Part shown: piece by piece, positions 32,575 through 41,429 of the stretch
How positions within the stretch are numbered: the first letter of the stretch is position 1
How the letters are laid out: every line of letters begins with the position of its first letter
Assembly: GCF_027244095.1 (NCBI RefSeq)
Contig: NC_069659.1
Span: forward strand, 348,370,250 to 348,434,249
Origin: Hemicordylus capensis
Taxonomy: Eukaryota; Chordata; Lepidosauria; Squamata; Cordylidae
Direction of reading: 5' to 3'
DNA: 64,000 nt
Program-made: the position numbers and the translations under genes
The notes under the pieces: model-generated
The model's input: the letters and a program-made list of their open reading frames with translations, nothing else
What the model was told of the DNA's origin: nothing
The model's database searches: none

Positions 32575-32917
32575 AGTATTTTTTTCACACAACGCTTCAT
32601 CAACTTGTGGAATTCTCTGCCACAAGATGTGGCAACAGCCAACAACCTGGATGGCTTGAAGAGCTGCTTGGATAACTTCATGGAGGAGAGGTCTATCAAT
32701 GTCTACCAGTTGGAGGGCTATAGGTCACCTCCAGCCTCCAAGGCAGGATGCCTCGGAGTCCCAGTTGCAGGGGAGTCACAGCAGGAGAGAAGACATGCCC
32801 TCAACTCCTGCTGTAGGCTTTCAGTGGCATCTGGTGGGCCACTGTGCGAAACAGGATGCTGGACTAGATGGGCATTCTTGGGCCTGATCCAGCAGGGCTG
32901 TTCTTATGTACTTACAT
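32575..32917 (+). mobile_element. CR1 LINE 3' end
   Basis: The plus-strand frame MWNSLPQDVATANNLDGLKS followed by LDNFMEERSINVYQ is the CR1 ORF2 C-terminus. The 3' UTR and TTCTTATGTACTTA tail follow. 5' truncated. Confidence 0.88.
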
Positions 32918-33037
32918 AATGGCAGCTCCACCCCATAGCAAGAATCTAAACCCAAGTCTCCTAACAGGTTTGCTAGTTACTTAGATGTATAAAATAATTC
33001 CAAGTGCAAATACATGAAAGGTTAATTGAATAACCCA

Positions 33038-33345
33038 TAATAAGAACATAGGAAGCTGTCATATACTGAGTGAGACTATAGTTCCATTGAGCTCAGTATT
33101 GTCTACACAGACTGGCAGCGACTTCTCCAAAGTTGCAGGCAGGAGTCTCTCTTCAGCCCTCTCTTGGTGATGCCGGCAGGGCAGCAGGGTGGGCGGAATT
33201 AGAACCTAGATGCTCTTCCCAGAGCAGCCCCATCCCCTAGGCGGAATATCTTCCAGTGGTCACACATCTAGTATTCCATTCATATGCAACCAGGGAGGAC
33301 CCTGCTTAGCTAAGGGGATAAGTCATGTTTGGTACCACAAGACCA
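33038..33345 (-). mobile_element. 5S-type SINE
   Basis: AAGAACATAGGAAGCTGTC at the tail end. Near the head CATTCATATGCAACCAGGGA, GCTTAGCTAAGGGGATAAG and CACAAGACCAGCA. Confidence 0.85.
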
Positions 33346-33469
33346 GCACTTCTCCCATAGACCAGCTGTCCTCCCAAGGAAGCACCTCGCTTGTTACTGG
33401 TGATGTCACAAGTATTAACTAATAGGTGCCTGCGACATTCATGCAAAAACAGTACAGGGGTCAGTTGTT

Positions 33470-34055
33470 ACATTTATTTATTTTATTTATTGTTAAATTT
33501 ATACCCCGCTTTTCATTAAGAAAATCCCAAGGTGGCTCACAATACAATTTAAAAACAAGATTATAAAAAAGACATTAAAATATTGAGCTAAAAAATATAA
33601 AAACAAATCTGATTTTTAAAAATTAAATTAAAACACTAGCATAAAAACAGTACAAAATATGAGGAGCAGCAGTGGAGACAATCATATAAAGGTCTGGATT
33701 AAAAGCCACGATTTAACATTCTTTCTAAAAACTGTGATGGAGACTGAGGAGCGGATACCCACCAGGAGAGCATTCCAGAGTCTGGGGGCAGCAACAGAGA
33801 AGGCCCTGTCCCGCATGCACAACAACCGAGCCTCCCTCATTGTCGGCACCTGGAGCAGAGCCCCCTCAGATGACCTCGTCAAGTGGGCAGCAACCCTTGG
33901 GAGCAGGCGGTCCCTCAGGTATCCCGGGCCCAAACTGTTAAGGGCTTTAAAGGTCAAAACCAGCACCTTGAATTGAACCTGGAAACGAACTGGCAGCCAG
34001 CGCAACTTTTCAGAATGGGTGTGATGTGCTCCCACTGGACAGCTCCAGATAAAAC
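33470..34055 (-). mobile_element. L2 LINE ORF2 C-terminus and 3' end
   Basis: The minus-strand frame 33682-34035 reads SEKLRWLPVRFQVQFKVLVL, TFKALNSLGPGYLRDRLLP and RAFSVAAPRLWNALL, the standard L2 ORF2 C-terminal order. The 3' UTR lies at 33470-33660 with (TTTA)n. It remains open over 117 codons, so it is fairly young. Confidence 0.88.
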
Positions 34056-34230
34056 CCTAGCTGCTGCTAGTACATTTCTTGTTGCTGCTGCTGGTGGTGG
34101 TATTTTGAGTGGGGAAAGTCATTTTCCCTTTGTGGAATCATACCTTGGAAAAGGGTATATGGATTCTCAGCAATAAGCAAACCCATTTTCAGTGCCATAA
34201 TTGGCCCCTAAAGATGGCAGCTCACCGACT

Positions 34231-34453
34231 GTGCAACACAATGTGCCCTGTTGTGACACCGAGTGCAAGCAGCTCTGCAACGGCACTCTTGTGCAACAGC
34301 AAGAATGGCACCAAATGCACTCCACCCAAGAGTCATCTCATTATTCCCAATGGGATGGCTCTTGTGTAAATGCATTTGGTGCCATTCATGCAGTCGTGCG
34401 AGAGTACCGTTGCGCAACTGCGTGCATGCAACGTCGCAGCATGCACGTTGCTT
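34231..34453. other. Long imperfect hairpin, about 220 nt
   Basis: The centre is at 34343-34348. Innermost arms AAGAGTCATCTCATT/AATGGGATGGCTCTT pair fully allowing G-T. Next, ATGGCACCAAATGCA pairs with TGCATTTGGTGCCAT. Further out, CAACGGCACTCTTG pairs with CGAGAGTACCGTTG, and GCAAC with GTTGC. Arms are about 100 nt and about 80% paired. It could be a foldback MITE or a source of hairpin RNA. Confidence 0.75.
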
Positions 34454-34850
34454 GGCCGCAGCATGCAGACCAGTGAGTTTTCCGAGTTTCCCACACAAGG
34501 AATCCGTGGCAAAGGTGGGAGGCGAAGCGCAGTCTCCCAGGGACTGGCTTGCCCTGGGAGCAAAGAGAACACAAGCACTCTCTTTGCAAGCAGCTGCCGC
34601 TAATGGACGGCATGGTGATTGTTCCATATTAAATGGAGACGGGGAAGGATTAAACAGGCGGTGTAGATCTCGCTGCACAAGGCCCGGCCATGCACCCAAG
34701 AGGCAGACAGCCCAAGACTCCTCCAGGCCTCGCTTCTCCTCCCCGTTCGATCGACCTCCCATCCGTGGTGGGTCCTCTGCGCTTCACAGCGGTTCACTGC
34801 CCTTCCTTGCTGAGCCAGCGGCTGCCAGAGCTCTCTGCTCCTGCCCGACC
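34454..34850. other. No recognisable feature
   Basis: A 214-codon frame (34263-34907) runs across the hairpin and has no domain-like content, so it is not called. Confidence 0.4.
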
Positions 34851-34854
34851 CACA

Positions 34855-34990
34855 GATTCGGGGCGCTAATGATGTCTTACAAAACGTGTGTGCAAAGAGG
34901 GCCCTGAATTATTCAGCTGCTTGTCAGCGCAATTAAATTAACTCTTCATTGAGAGCCATGAATATTTCACTAGCGAGAGGCAGGCAAAAG
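34855..34990. other. Candidate conserved non-coding element
   Basis: GGCGCTAATGATGTCTTAC, CCTGAATTATTCAGCTGC, GCGCAATTAAATTAACTC and GCCATGAATATTTCACTAG. Dense homeodomain-like sites with an E-box-like CAGCTG, no repeat match and no reading frame. Confidence 0.35.
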
Positions 34991-35415
34991 AGATCTCCAG
35001 GCAGACCTGCTGGCCGGAGTCCTGTTGCACGCCAGGGGAGAGGCGGAGAGCAGGGCTGAAGTGGAGAGCCCAGGGTGGTGGCAGGGCTTGGCCAGGGGAG
35101 GGAGGGAGGGGGTGCCTATGCTTGGGAGCTTCAGAGGGCCCACCTGGCGGACCCCTGAAGCCCACAGCCCTCCTTCTTCTGGTGGCAGCACAAATCTCCC
35201 AGCCCGGACACAGGACACTGCGACCTTCTCCTGCCCTCCCCATCTGCAAAGAGGTTTCTTCTCTGGGGGGGGGGGGAGAGAAGGAGAAGCTGCTGCTGCC
35301 CCCACCGAAGGCAGAACTCGCTTCTTGCTCCGCTTTCTCCCGGAAGCTTTCAATGTTTCCTGCAGGGAGAAACATTCCCACCTGCTGGCTGCAGCATGAT
35401 TCCAGGCCTCCACAA
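34991..35415. other. GC-rich unassigned stretch
   Basis: Purine-rich with a G-run at 35264-35274. Overlapping open frames on both strands lack domains. Confidence 0.35.
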
Positions 35416-35671
35416 TTAGGAGAAGAGCTGGTCTTGGGGTCGCAAGACTCCTTGGCTAAGGAGGGTTTGCCCTGGTTTGCATTTGAATGGGAGACTACAT
35501 GTTTGAGCACTGCAAGATATCCCCCTTAGGGGATGGGGCTGCTTTGGGAAGAACATCTATATGCTTGCAGGCAGAAGGTTCCAAGTTCCCTTCCAGGCAT
35601 CTCCAAGATAGGGCTGAGAGAGCTAGAGAGAGTTCTGCCTGCAACCTTGGAGAAGCCACTGCCGGTCTGTG

Positions 35672-35974
35672 CAGTAGTGGTTTGTGAACGCGCCACGCGG
35701 GAGGCAGCGGGAGGCATCTTTACAGGAAAAGAACGTTGCTGCTTACCTCCGCAGCGTGCCTCCCAGCAGCCCCTGCGGCAGGGAATCGCCACCACCACTC
35801 ACCTGGCTGCTGGCAGGGGCTCGGCTCCCTTTACGCCCGGTGAGTGGCAGGGGCGATTCCCCGCTGCAGGGGCTGCTGGGAGGCATGCTGCGGAGGTAAG
35901 CAGCAACTTCCTTTCCCCTTAAAGATGCCTACCGCTGCCCCCCACCCCAGCGGCGCGTTCACAAGCCGCTACTG
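35672..35974. mobile_element. Palindromic hAT-like MITE, 303 bp
   Basis: Ends CAGTAGTGGTTTGTGAACGC and GCGTTCACAAGCCGCTACTG. Almost the whole element folds back, for example TTGCTGCTTACCTCCGCAGC with GCTGCGGAGGTAAGCAGCAA. Flanks GGTCTGTG and AGTCTGGG are 6/8 alike, fitting an aged 8-bp target duplication. Inserted in a SINE. Confidence 0.82.
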
Positions 35975-35990
35975 AGTCTGGGTAGAGACA

Positions 35991-36295
35991 CAGGAATATA
36001 GGCAGCTGCCATATACTGAGTCAGACCATTGGTCTATCTAGCTCAGTATTGTCAACACAGACTGGCAGCAGCTTCTCCCAGGTTGCAGGCAGGGATCTCT
36101 CTCAGCCCTGTCTTGGAGATGCTGCCAGGGAGGGAACTTCGAACCTTCTGCTCTTCCCAGAACGGCTTCATCCCCTGAGGGGAATATCTTGCAGTGCTCA
36201 CACTTCTAGTCTCCCATTCAAATGCAACCAGGGTGGACTCTGCTTAGCTAAGGGGACAAGTCATGCTTACTACCATAAGACCAGCTATCCTACCT
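35991..36295 (-). mobile_element. 5S-type SINE inserted in another SINE
   Basis: GGAATATAGGCAGCTGCCAT to TAAGACCAGCTATCC, reversed full copy. It separates the host SINE's TAGAGACA from its ATACTGAGC, so it jumped after the host. Confidence 0.82.
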
Positions 36296-36547
36296 ATACT
36301 GAGCTAGATGGACCAATGGTCTGACTCAGTATATGGCAGCTTCCCATGTTTCTATGCAGCCCATAAGTGTCTAAATATGGGAGGGCCAAATGCCATGTTC
36401 TGTCACAGCTTCTTTGTCCCTAACTTAGGGTAAGGCAGCTTCATGAGTTCCTATGCAGGTTATTCCCATGAGTGTGGGTAGTAAGCAATTAAAAATGTGC
36501 TGAGGACTAGCAGCTTTAGTGGACTTAGTAGCACAAAGACGATGGCT

Positions 36548-36960
36548 ACAAATATTTATATAGCTCTTTCCCACAAAAGTTCTTCAAGTAGTTTACACAG
36601 AAAACCAATAACAAGATGATGGCTCCTTGTACCAGAAGGCTCACTTTCTATAAAGAGACAGAAGGTAGACCCCAGCAACAGCCAGGTAGGGGTTCTGTGC
36701 TGGGATAGAACAGGGCTGTGGTTGCTCTCCCACTGTGAAATACCACATTGACCCAAATAGAAGGCGACTCTAAATTTAAGATGATGCCTTCAAAGATAGA
36801 GCTTAAATACAGGTTACCCAAAAGAAAGAGGATTCTGAATTTAAGATGGCCACCCATATTTAACAGAAAAGAACTGGGGCGGGGTGGGGAGGACTTATCT
36901 TGGATTCAGGTGAACACTGTATAAGAGCATCACCCCTTTGAAAAGTGCCTCTCTCCTAAG
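36548..36960 (-). mobile_element. L2-type 3' end split by a small TIR transposon
   Basis: AAATATTTATATAGCTC..GTAGTTTACACAG, GATGGCTCCTTG and GGTTCTGTGCTGGG to 36742, then AAGAGCATCACCCCTTTGAA from 36923. The usual CTAAATAAAGAGAATCACC junction is interrupted by 36743-36920. Confidence 0.7.
36743..36920. mobile_element. Small TIR DNA transposon (about 178 bp)
   Basis: Left CCACATTGACCCAAATAG with AAGGCGACTC, right the reverse of ACAGTGTTCACCTGAATCC with AAGATAAGTC. A TA or ATA repeat flanks it. Internal direct words TCTAAATTTAAGATG and CTGAATTTAAGATGGCC recur. Superfamily unclear (mariner-like or Harbinger-like by target size). Confidence 0.6.
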
Positions 36961-37268
36961 GGAGGAGAGCTGGTCTTGTGGTAGCAAGCATGACTTGTCC
37001 CCACAGCTAAGCAGGGACTGCCCTGGTTGCATAAGAATGGGAGACTTGATGTGTGAGTACTGCAAGATATTCCCCTCATGGGATGGAGCTGCTCTGGGAA
37101 GAGGAGAAGGTTCCAAGTCCCCTCCCTGGCAGCATCTCCAAGATAGGGCTGAGAGAGACTCCTGCCTGCCACCTTGGAGAAGCCGCTGCTGCCAGTCTGT
37201 GAAGACAATACTGAGCTAGATAGACCAATGGTCTGACTCAGTATATGGCAGTTTCCTATGTTCCTCAG
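36957..37268 (+). mobile_element. 5S-type SINE, best preserved plus copy
   Basis: GGAGAGCTGGTCTTGTGGTA, CAGCTAAGCAGGGACTGCC, GAATGGGAGACTTG, body, TGCCAGTCTGTGAAGACAAT and GGCAGTTTCCTATGTTCC. The unit is about 310 bp. Confidence 0.88.
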
Positions 37269-37289
37269 TTTGCAGGGATAACTGTGGGT

Positions 37290-37467
37290 CAGGGGTGTCG
37301 CTATAACTGAGTGAGTGGATTCAAAGAACACAGTCTGCCTCACCAGCTCCTGAGGGCCCCCCAGCGCCACCCCTCCCTACTTTCTTCATGATCTCCCTCA
37401 CTCCGAGGGCCTGCCGGGCAGAGGGGGCAAGCCCAGCCCCCCCCCTGTTCCCGTAGCGACGCCCCTG
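37290..37467 (+). mobile_element. Small hAT element, 178 bp
   Basis: CAGGGGTGTCGCTATAACTG at the left, GTAGCGACGCCCCTG at the right: a 14-bp terminal inverted repeat. Flanks CTGTGGGT (37282-37289) and CTGTGGGC (37468-37475) are a 7/8 target duplication. Confidence 0.85.
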
Positions 37468-37475
37468 CTGTGGGC

Positions 37476-38338
37476 AACTCAGCACCCCTTCCAAGACATT
37501 TCCCCCATGAAGGGCTTGGCCAGCATTGCAAAATCCAGTTCTCTCCCCCGGCCACTCCTTTTGCTCTCTCATCCCAGCCCCATCTCATCCTCCCTCTGCA
37601 CGGAGGAAATGAGCGCCCGCCTCCTCCTTCCTCCCAGCACCAGCAGCTCTGCTCAGTCCCCTTGTCCCAGTTCGACACTCTCCGGTCTCCACTCCCTGCC
37701 TGCCCACGCCCTGTGCTAACCTGGGGCTGGAACAGGAACCATCTTTGGGATTCTCCGCAGTTTTCTGTCCTGATGAATTAATAACTTATTTCAGATTTCA
37801 GATTTCCGTAGATATCTAAAAATTGGGAACGGCTAATGAGATGAAAACAAGCCAGAAACATCTGTCGGGGTTGCTTTCATCCTGGGCCCAAGGCCTCTGC
37901 ACGGGAAGCAGCGAGGCTGTGGATGACATGGGTGTGTGTGTGTGTGTGTGTCCCTGCACACCAGGCTCCATGCACAGACAGGTGCCGTCTCCTCCCCCTC
38001 CCGCCATGCAAAGGCCCTGATTTGGCTGCCATGGGCACCTTGGATGCCGCCTCCCCTTCTCTTGCAGAAGGCACGCACCCAATGGCATTTCCAAGCCATA
38101 GGAATGCACCACCGTTGCCGAGATCTGCTCCGCTCCTGCTGGCAGTAGCAAGCCACTGACCAACAACCGGGGATTGGGGCCATAGCGCAGTGGTAGACAG
38201 GGGTGCGGGAAGGCTGGTGGCGGTCCTGGTGCAGGATGTATGAGTGGGCAGCACACACACACACACACACACCGCCCCACTCCCCCAGGCGCGCTCACGA
38301 GGGAGAAGAAAGCAGTGATGATGTGCTGCAGGGACATA
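37476..38338. other. Mostly unassigned; possible CNE at about 37740-37860
   Basis: GATGAATTAATAACTTATTTC and GGAACGGCTAATGAGATG look non-repetitive. (GT)n at 37932-37951 and (CA)n at 38251-38271 are microsatellites. No exon recognised. Confidence 0.3.
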
Positions 38339-38339
38339 C

Positions 38340-38990
38340 AGCGTACCCTGCTAACTGAACAAAGAGACACCTTTTAAAGTGGTGGTTCGCTTGTATTTAG
38401 CAGGGGGAGAGCAACTGGCCCTATCCAGCCCCAGCACAGCATCCCTGTAGTATCTGTTGCTGACATTTCCCTTACGTTTCTTTTTAGACTATGAGCCCTT
38501 TGGGGACAGGGGACCATCTTATTCATATCTCCTTAATATATAGCTCTCTAAGGCATACCCGTCACTAATCCTTTGCGTGGCAGATCTCGCAAGTGTTCGT
38601 GAGCAGCTGCCAAATAGCGATGGGGACGGGGGGTGGGGGGAGAAAATAGCGGCGGGTGGCAGCCGGCCAGGAGGAAATGACAGCGAATGGCAGCAAACAG
38701 CCGGCGGGCAAAAGGGAAAGAAGGTGGTGACAGGAAGAAGGAAGAAGGTGGCCCGTAGAGTGGGAGGGGGGAAGAAGGCGGCCAGTATGGGCGGGAGGAA
38801 GGAGGAAGAAGCTGGCGGCAAAGGGTGGGTGGGAGGAAAATGACGGTGGCAGCAGGTGGGGGGGGGCGGTGGTGGCGAACTAGAGGTGCAGCTGCTCTGC
38901 TCCCGGCCCAGCTAGTATTATTTATTTTTCTACATAAACCACTTTGAGAACTTTGGTTGAAGAGGGAATTTGTAGATCCCCAAACTTCCG
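38340..38990 (+). mobile_element. L2-type 3' end split by a Helitron
   Basis: CCTGCTAACTGAACAAAGAG, TTTTAGACTATGAGCCC and TTTGGGGACAGGGGACC run to 38527. The tail TATTTATTTTTCTACATAAACC and TTTGAGAACTTTGG resumes at 38916. Confidence 0.75.
38528..38915 (+). mobile_element. Non-autonomous Helitron, 388 bp
   Basis: Begins TCTCCTTAATATATAGC and ends GCCCAGCTAG, exactly between an A and a T of the host L2, with no target duplication: the Helitron rule (5' TC, 3' CTRR, A|T target). The interior is a G-rich run of GGAGGAAG-type sequence. Confidence 0.72.
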
Positions 38991-39159
38991 TCTCTGCACA
39001 GCTTACAACATAGTATTCATTGTTGTTGTCATAGTCCTTGAACTTCCCCCCTTCCAGGGTTTCAGCAGAGATGCAAAGCCCTTCACTTTCTATATAGAAA
39101 TAAGGTGCTGCTCTGCTTGCTATACCAACAGTTTGTTACATAACTGAATACCGGACTAC

Positions 39160-39478
39160 CAGGGGCGTAACTATAATAGGGCAAGGGGAGACAGTTGTCT
39201 GGGGGCCCACTGCCTTGGGGGGCCCTCCAGAGGCAAGTCACATGACTGACTCCCCCAACCACACACCTGCCCGGGCTTCCTTCATCCTCCGAAATTGATG
39301 TGAGTGTTAAGACCTTAAGCTACCAGAACAGCAGGTCTTTCTCTAGTACCATTACATGACTTTGCATCGTCCACAGTTTACAAAACCTTTTAAAAAATAA
39401 TTTAGGATGATGTTCAGTGAGGGGGGATGCATTTTAAAATCTTGTCTCTGGGCCCACTCCAACCTTGCTACACCAGTG
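39160..39478 (+). mobile_element. hAT element, same family as 1631-2059
   Basis: CAGGGGCGTAACTATAATAG, then GACAGTTGTCTGGGGGCCC and GGGCCCACTCCAACCTTGC. Flanks CGGACTAC (39152-39159) and CAGACTAC (39479-39486) are a 7/8 duplication. It is about 110 bp shorter than the 1.6-kb copy because of an internal deletion. Confidence 0.85.
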
Positions 39479-39486
39479 CAGACTAC

Positions 39487-40024
39487 TATTGATATGATTG
39501 CCACCCTCCCTGTCTTCCTTTGCAAGGAGTATCCTCCACCTTTGGGGGTTGGCCATCCAGACTGCTCTTCTGGGCGACTCACCACCTGAGGTTCGAGCTC
39601 TGTAGGATTAGGAAACGGTCCTTGACTTCTTGTAGCAGAACGCTGCAAATGAGTGCCTCTCTCTCAGTGGAGTGCGTGGCCCTTGGGGTGGGCATGGCTA
39701 TGGGTGTGGCTGTGGGGGCTGTCATGGAGAAGGCCCTGCTCTTCTGAATGTGTGACTACACACTGCAAAGGAACACCCAGACTGGCAGGCGAGGAAAATC
39801 ACTCACTAGCTAGACAGGCCATGCCTCTGTGCCTAGCACTGGTCGCACCCTCTGAGTTGGCATGCTGACACAGGTAGAAGATCAACAGAGCATATCACAC
39901 CTGAGGGTGGGGCCCAGTGGGGTCTGGTGGTGGTGGTGTGCTAAGGAGGGGGAGACGGGACGCCCTGGTGGCCCCCACACTCCCATGGCCTAGGGACATA
40001 TGTGTCCCCCCCCCTTGTCCAATG
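39487..40024. other. No recognisable feature
   Basis: No exon or repeat family recognised. Confidence 0.4.
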
Positions 40025-40107
40025 GTGGCTACTCTACTGATGGCAGAGCATCTGCTTTGCATGCAGAAGGCCCCAGGTTCAGTCCCTGGTGGCACCTCCA
40101 GCTAGAG
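40025..40107 (+). mobile_element. tRNA-Ala-like SINE head
   Basis: TGGCAGAGCATCTGCTTTGC, ATGCAGAAGGCCCCAGG and TTCAGTCCCTGG follow tRNA-Ala A box, TGC anticodon region and B box. Not a functional tRNA: no acceptor stem pairing. It is cut by the MITE that follows. Confidence 0.7.
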
Positions 40108-40225
40108 CAGGCCTGCTCAACTTAGCTCCCCCCCAGCTGTTTTTGGACTACAGCTCCCATAATCCCCAGCCACAGTGGCCAATAGCCAGGGATTCTGGGA
40201 GCTATAAGCTAACAGCTGTAGGCTG
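40108..40225. mobile_element. Palindromic MITE
   Basis: CAGGCCTGCTCAACTTAGC, GGACTACAGCTCCCATAATC pair with GATTCTGGGAGCTATAAGC. The right end is shortened. Confidence 0.65.
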
Positions 40226-40487
40226 CTAACTTGGCAAAGAGGCACCTTTTAACATGGTGATTCTCTTTTATTTAGCAGAGGTAGAGTAACTGGCCCTCTC
40301 CACCCCCAGCACAGTACCTCCAGTGACTGTTGCTGGTGTCTATCTTATGTTTATTTTTAGATTGTGAGCCCTTTGGGGACAGGGAGCCATCTTATTTATT
40401 TATTATTTCTCTATGTAAACCGCCCTGAGCCATTTTTGGAAGGGCGGTATAGAAACTGAAAATAATAATAATAGTAATAATAATAAT
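40215..40487 (+). mobile_element. L2-type 3' end with (AAT)n tail
   Basis: GCTGCTAACTTGGCAAAGAG, TTTTAGATTGTGAGCCCTTT, GGGGACAGGGAGCCATC, TAAACCGCCCTGAGCC and GGGCGGTATAGAAACTG, then (AAT)n. A good example of the complete segment order. Confidence 0.78.
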
Positions 40488-40835
40488 TCCGACTACAAAC
40501 AAACATCTGCCACACAATACACCAGATATAACTGTAGTCGAGAAGAAAGAAAAACAAAATAATCCCAGTAGTAATTGGCGCCCTAGGTGCAATTCCAAAA
40601 GACATTGAGGAGCACCTCAACACCCTCGGGGCCACAGAAATCACCATCAGCCAACTACAAAAAGCAACTTTACTGGGAACAGCTTATATTTTGTGACGAT
40701 ATCTATAATAATAACAGTAACAACACTGATGATAAAATGCAGCCATCCCAGGTCCTTGGGAAGGACTCAATGTCTGGATAAAACAAACCAGTCAATAACA
40801 CCTGTCTGACTGTGTAAACAATAATAATAATAATA
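40488..40835 (+). mobile_element. LINE 3' end, probably R4 clade
   Basis: From about 40570 the plus strand reads VVIGALGAIPKDIEEHLNTL then GATEITISQLQKATLLGTAY, the end of a LINE polyprotein. A short 3' UTR and an (AAT)n tail at 40823-40836 follow. R4 is suggested by the tail and by the presence of R4 in lizards, but the clade call is uncertain. Confidence 0.55.
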
Positions 40836-41429
40836 TATTGCAGTGATTAAATTCGAAACAAGTCATTGGAAATGTGAACGGTGGCACCCTCCTGTCAGCG
40901 TAGGGACTGCAGTGCCACAACACAGGAAGTGTGGAAGCCCACTTCCGAGATCCACCGTTGCAGGGTGTAATCTGGAAAGCGCCCAGATGCAGGGGAGGCG
41001 GTGACTGTCCTGAATCAGTGCCTGGATTGGACACTGGATGAGGGTGAACAAGTTGAGACTCAATCCGGACAACACAGAAGTACTGCTGGTCGGTGGTTCC
41101 TCTGCCCAGGTGAATGATGTTCAGTGTCTGTCCTAGATGGGGTTGCACTCCCCCTGAAGGACCAGGTTCACAGCTTGGGGGTGCTCAAGGATCCAGCACT
41201 GTCACTAGAGGCCTTTTATCAGCTTCGGTAAATACACCAACTGCAACCTTATCTGGAGAGAAATAGCTTGGCCCTGCTGTGGGGCTGCCTTTGAAAATGG
41301 TCTGGAAACTGCAGCTGGTAGAAAATAGGGCTGCAAGATCAGTAACGGGGACTGGACATTTTGAGCATATTATGCCAGTGCATCATCAGCTGCACTGGCT
41401 CCCAGTCCAGTATGTGCAGTGCAGTATGG

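Larger units (their letters stand above)
35418..36357 (+). mobile_element. 5S-type SINE host of two nested insertions
   Basis: The plus-strand SINE runs from GGAGAAGAGCTGGTCTTG to GCCGGTCTGTG (35671), resumes briefly as TAGAGACA (35983-35990), and finishes as ATACTGAGCTAGATGGACC..TTCCCATGTTTC (36296-36357). It is broken first by a palindromic hAT and then by an opposite-strand SINE. Confidence 0.8.

Noticed and set aside
34263-34907. 214-codon plus-strand open frame, the longest in the window
   Set aside because: It runs across the 220-nt hairpin and beyond, has no recognisable domain, and its start lies in an inverted repeat.
36957-37070. Possible 5S rRNA gene or pseudogene
   Set aside because: Only the promoter words match; the 5S ends and folding are missing and the same unit recurs about twelve times as a SINE.
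37816-38370. 184-codon minus-strand frame with Cys-Val repeats
   Set aside because: The repeats are translations of CA/GT microsatellites.
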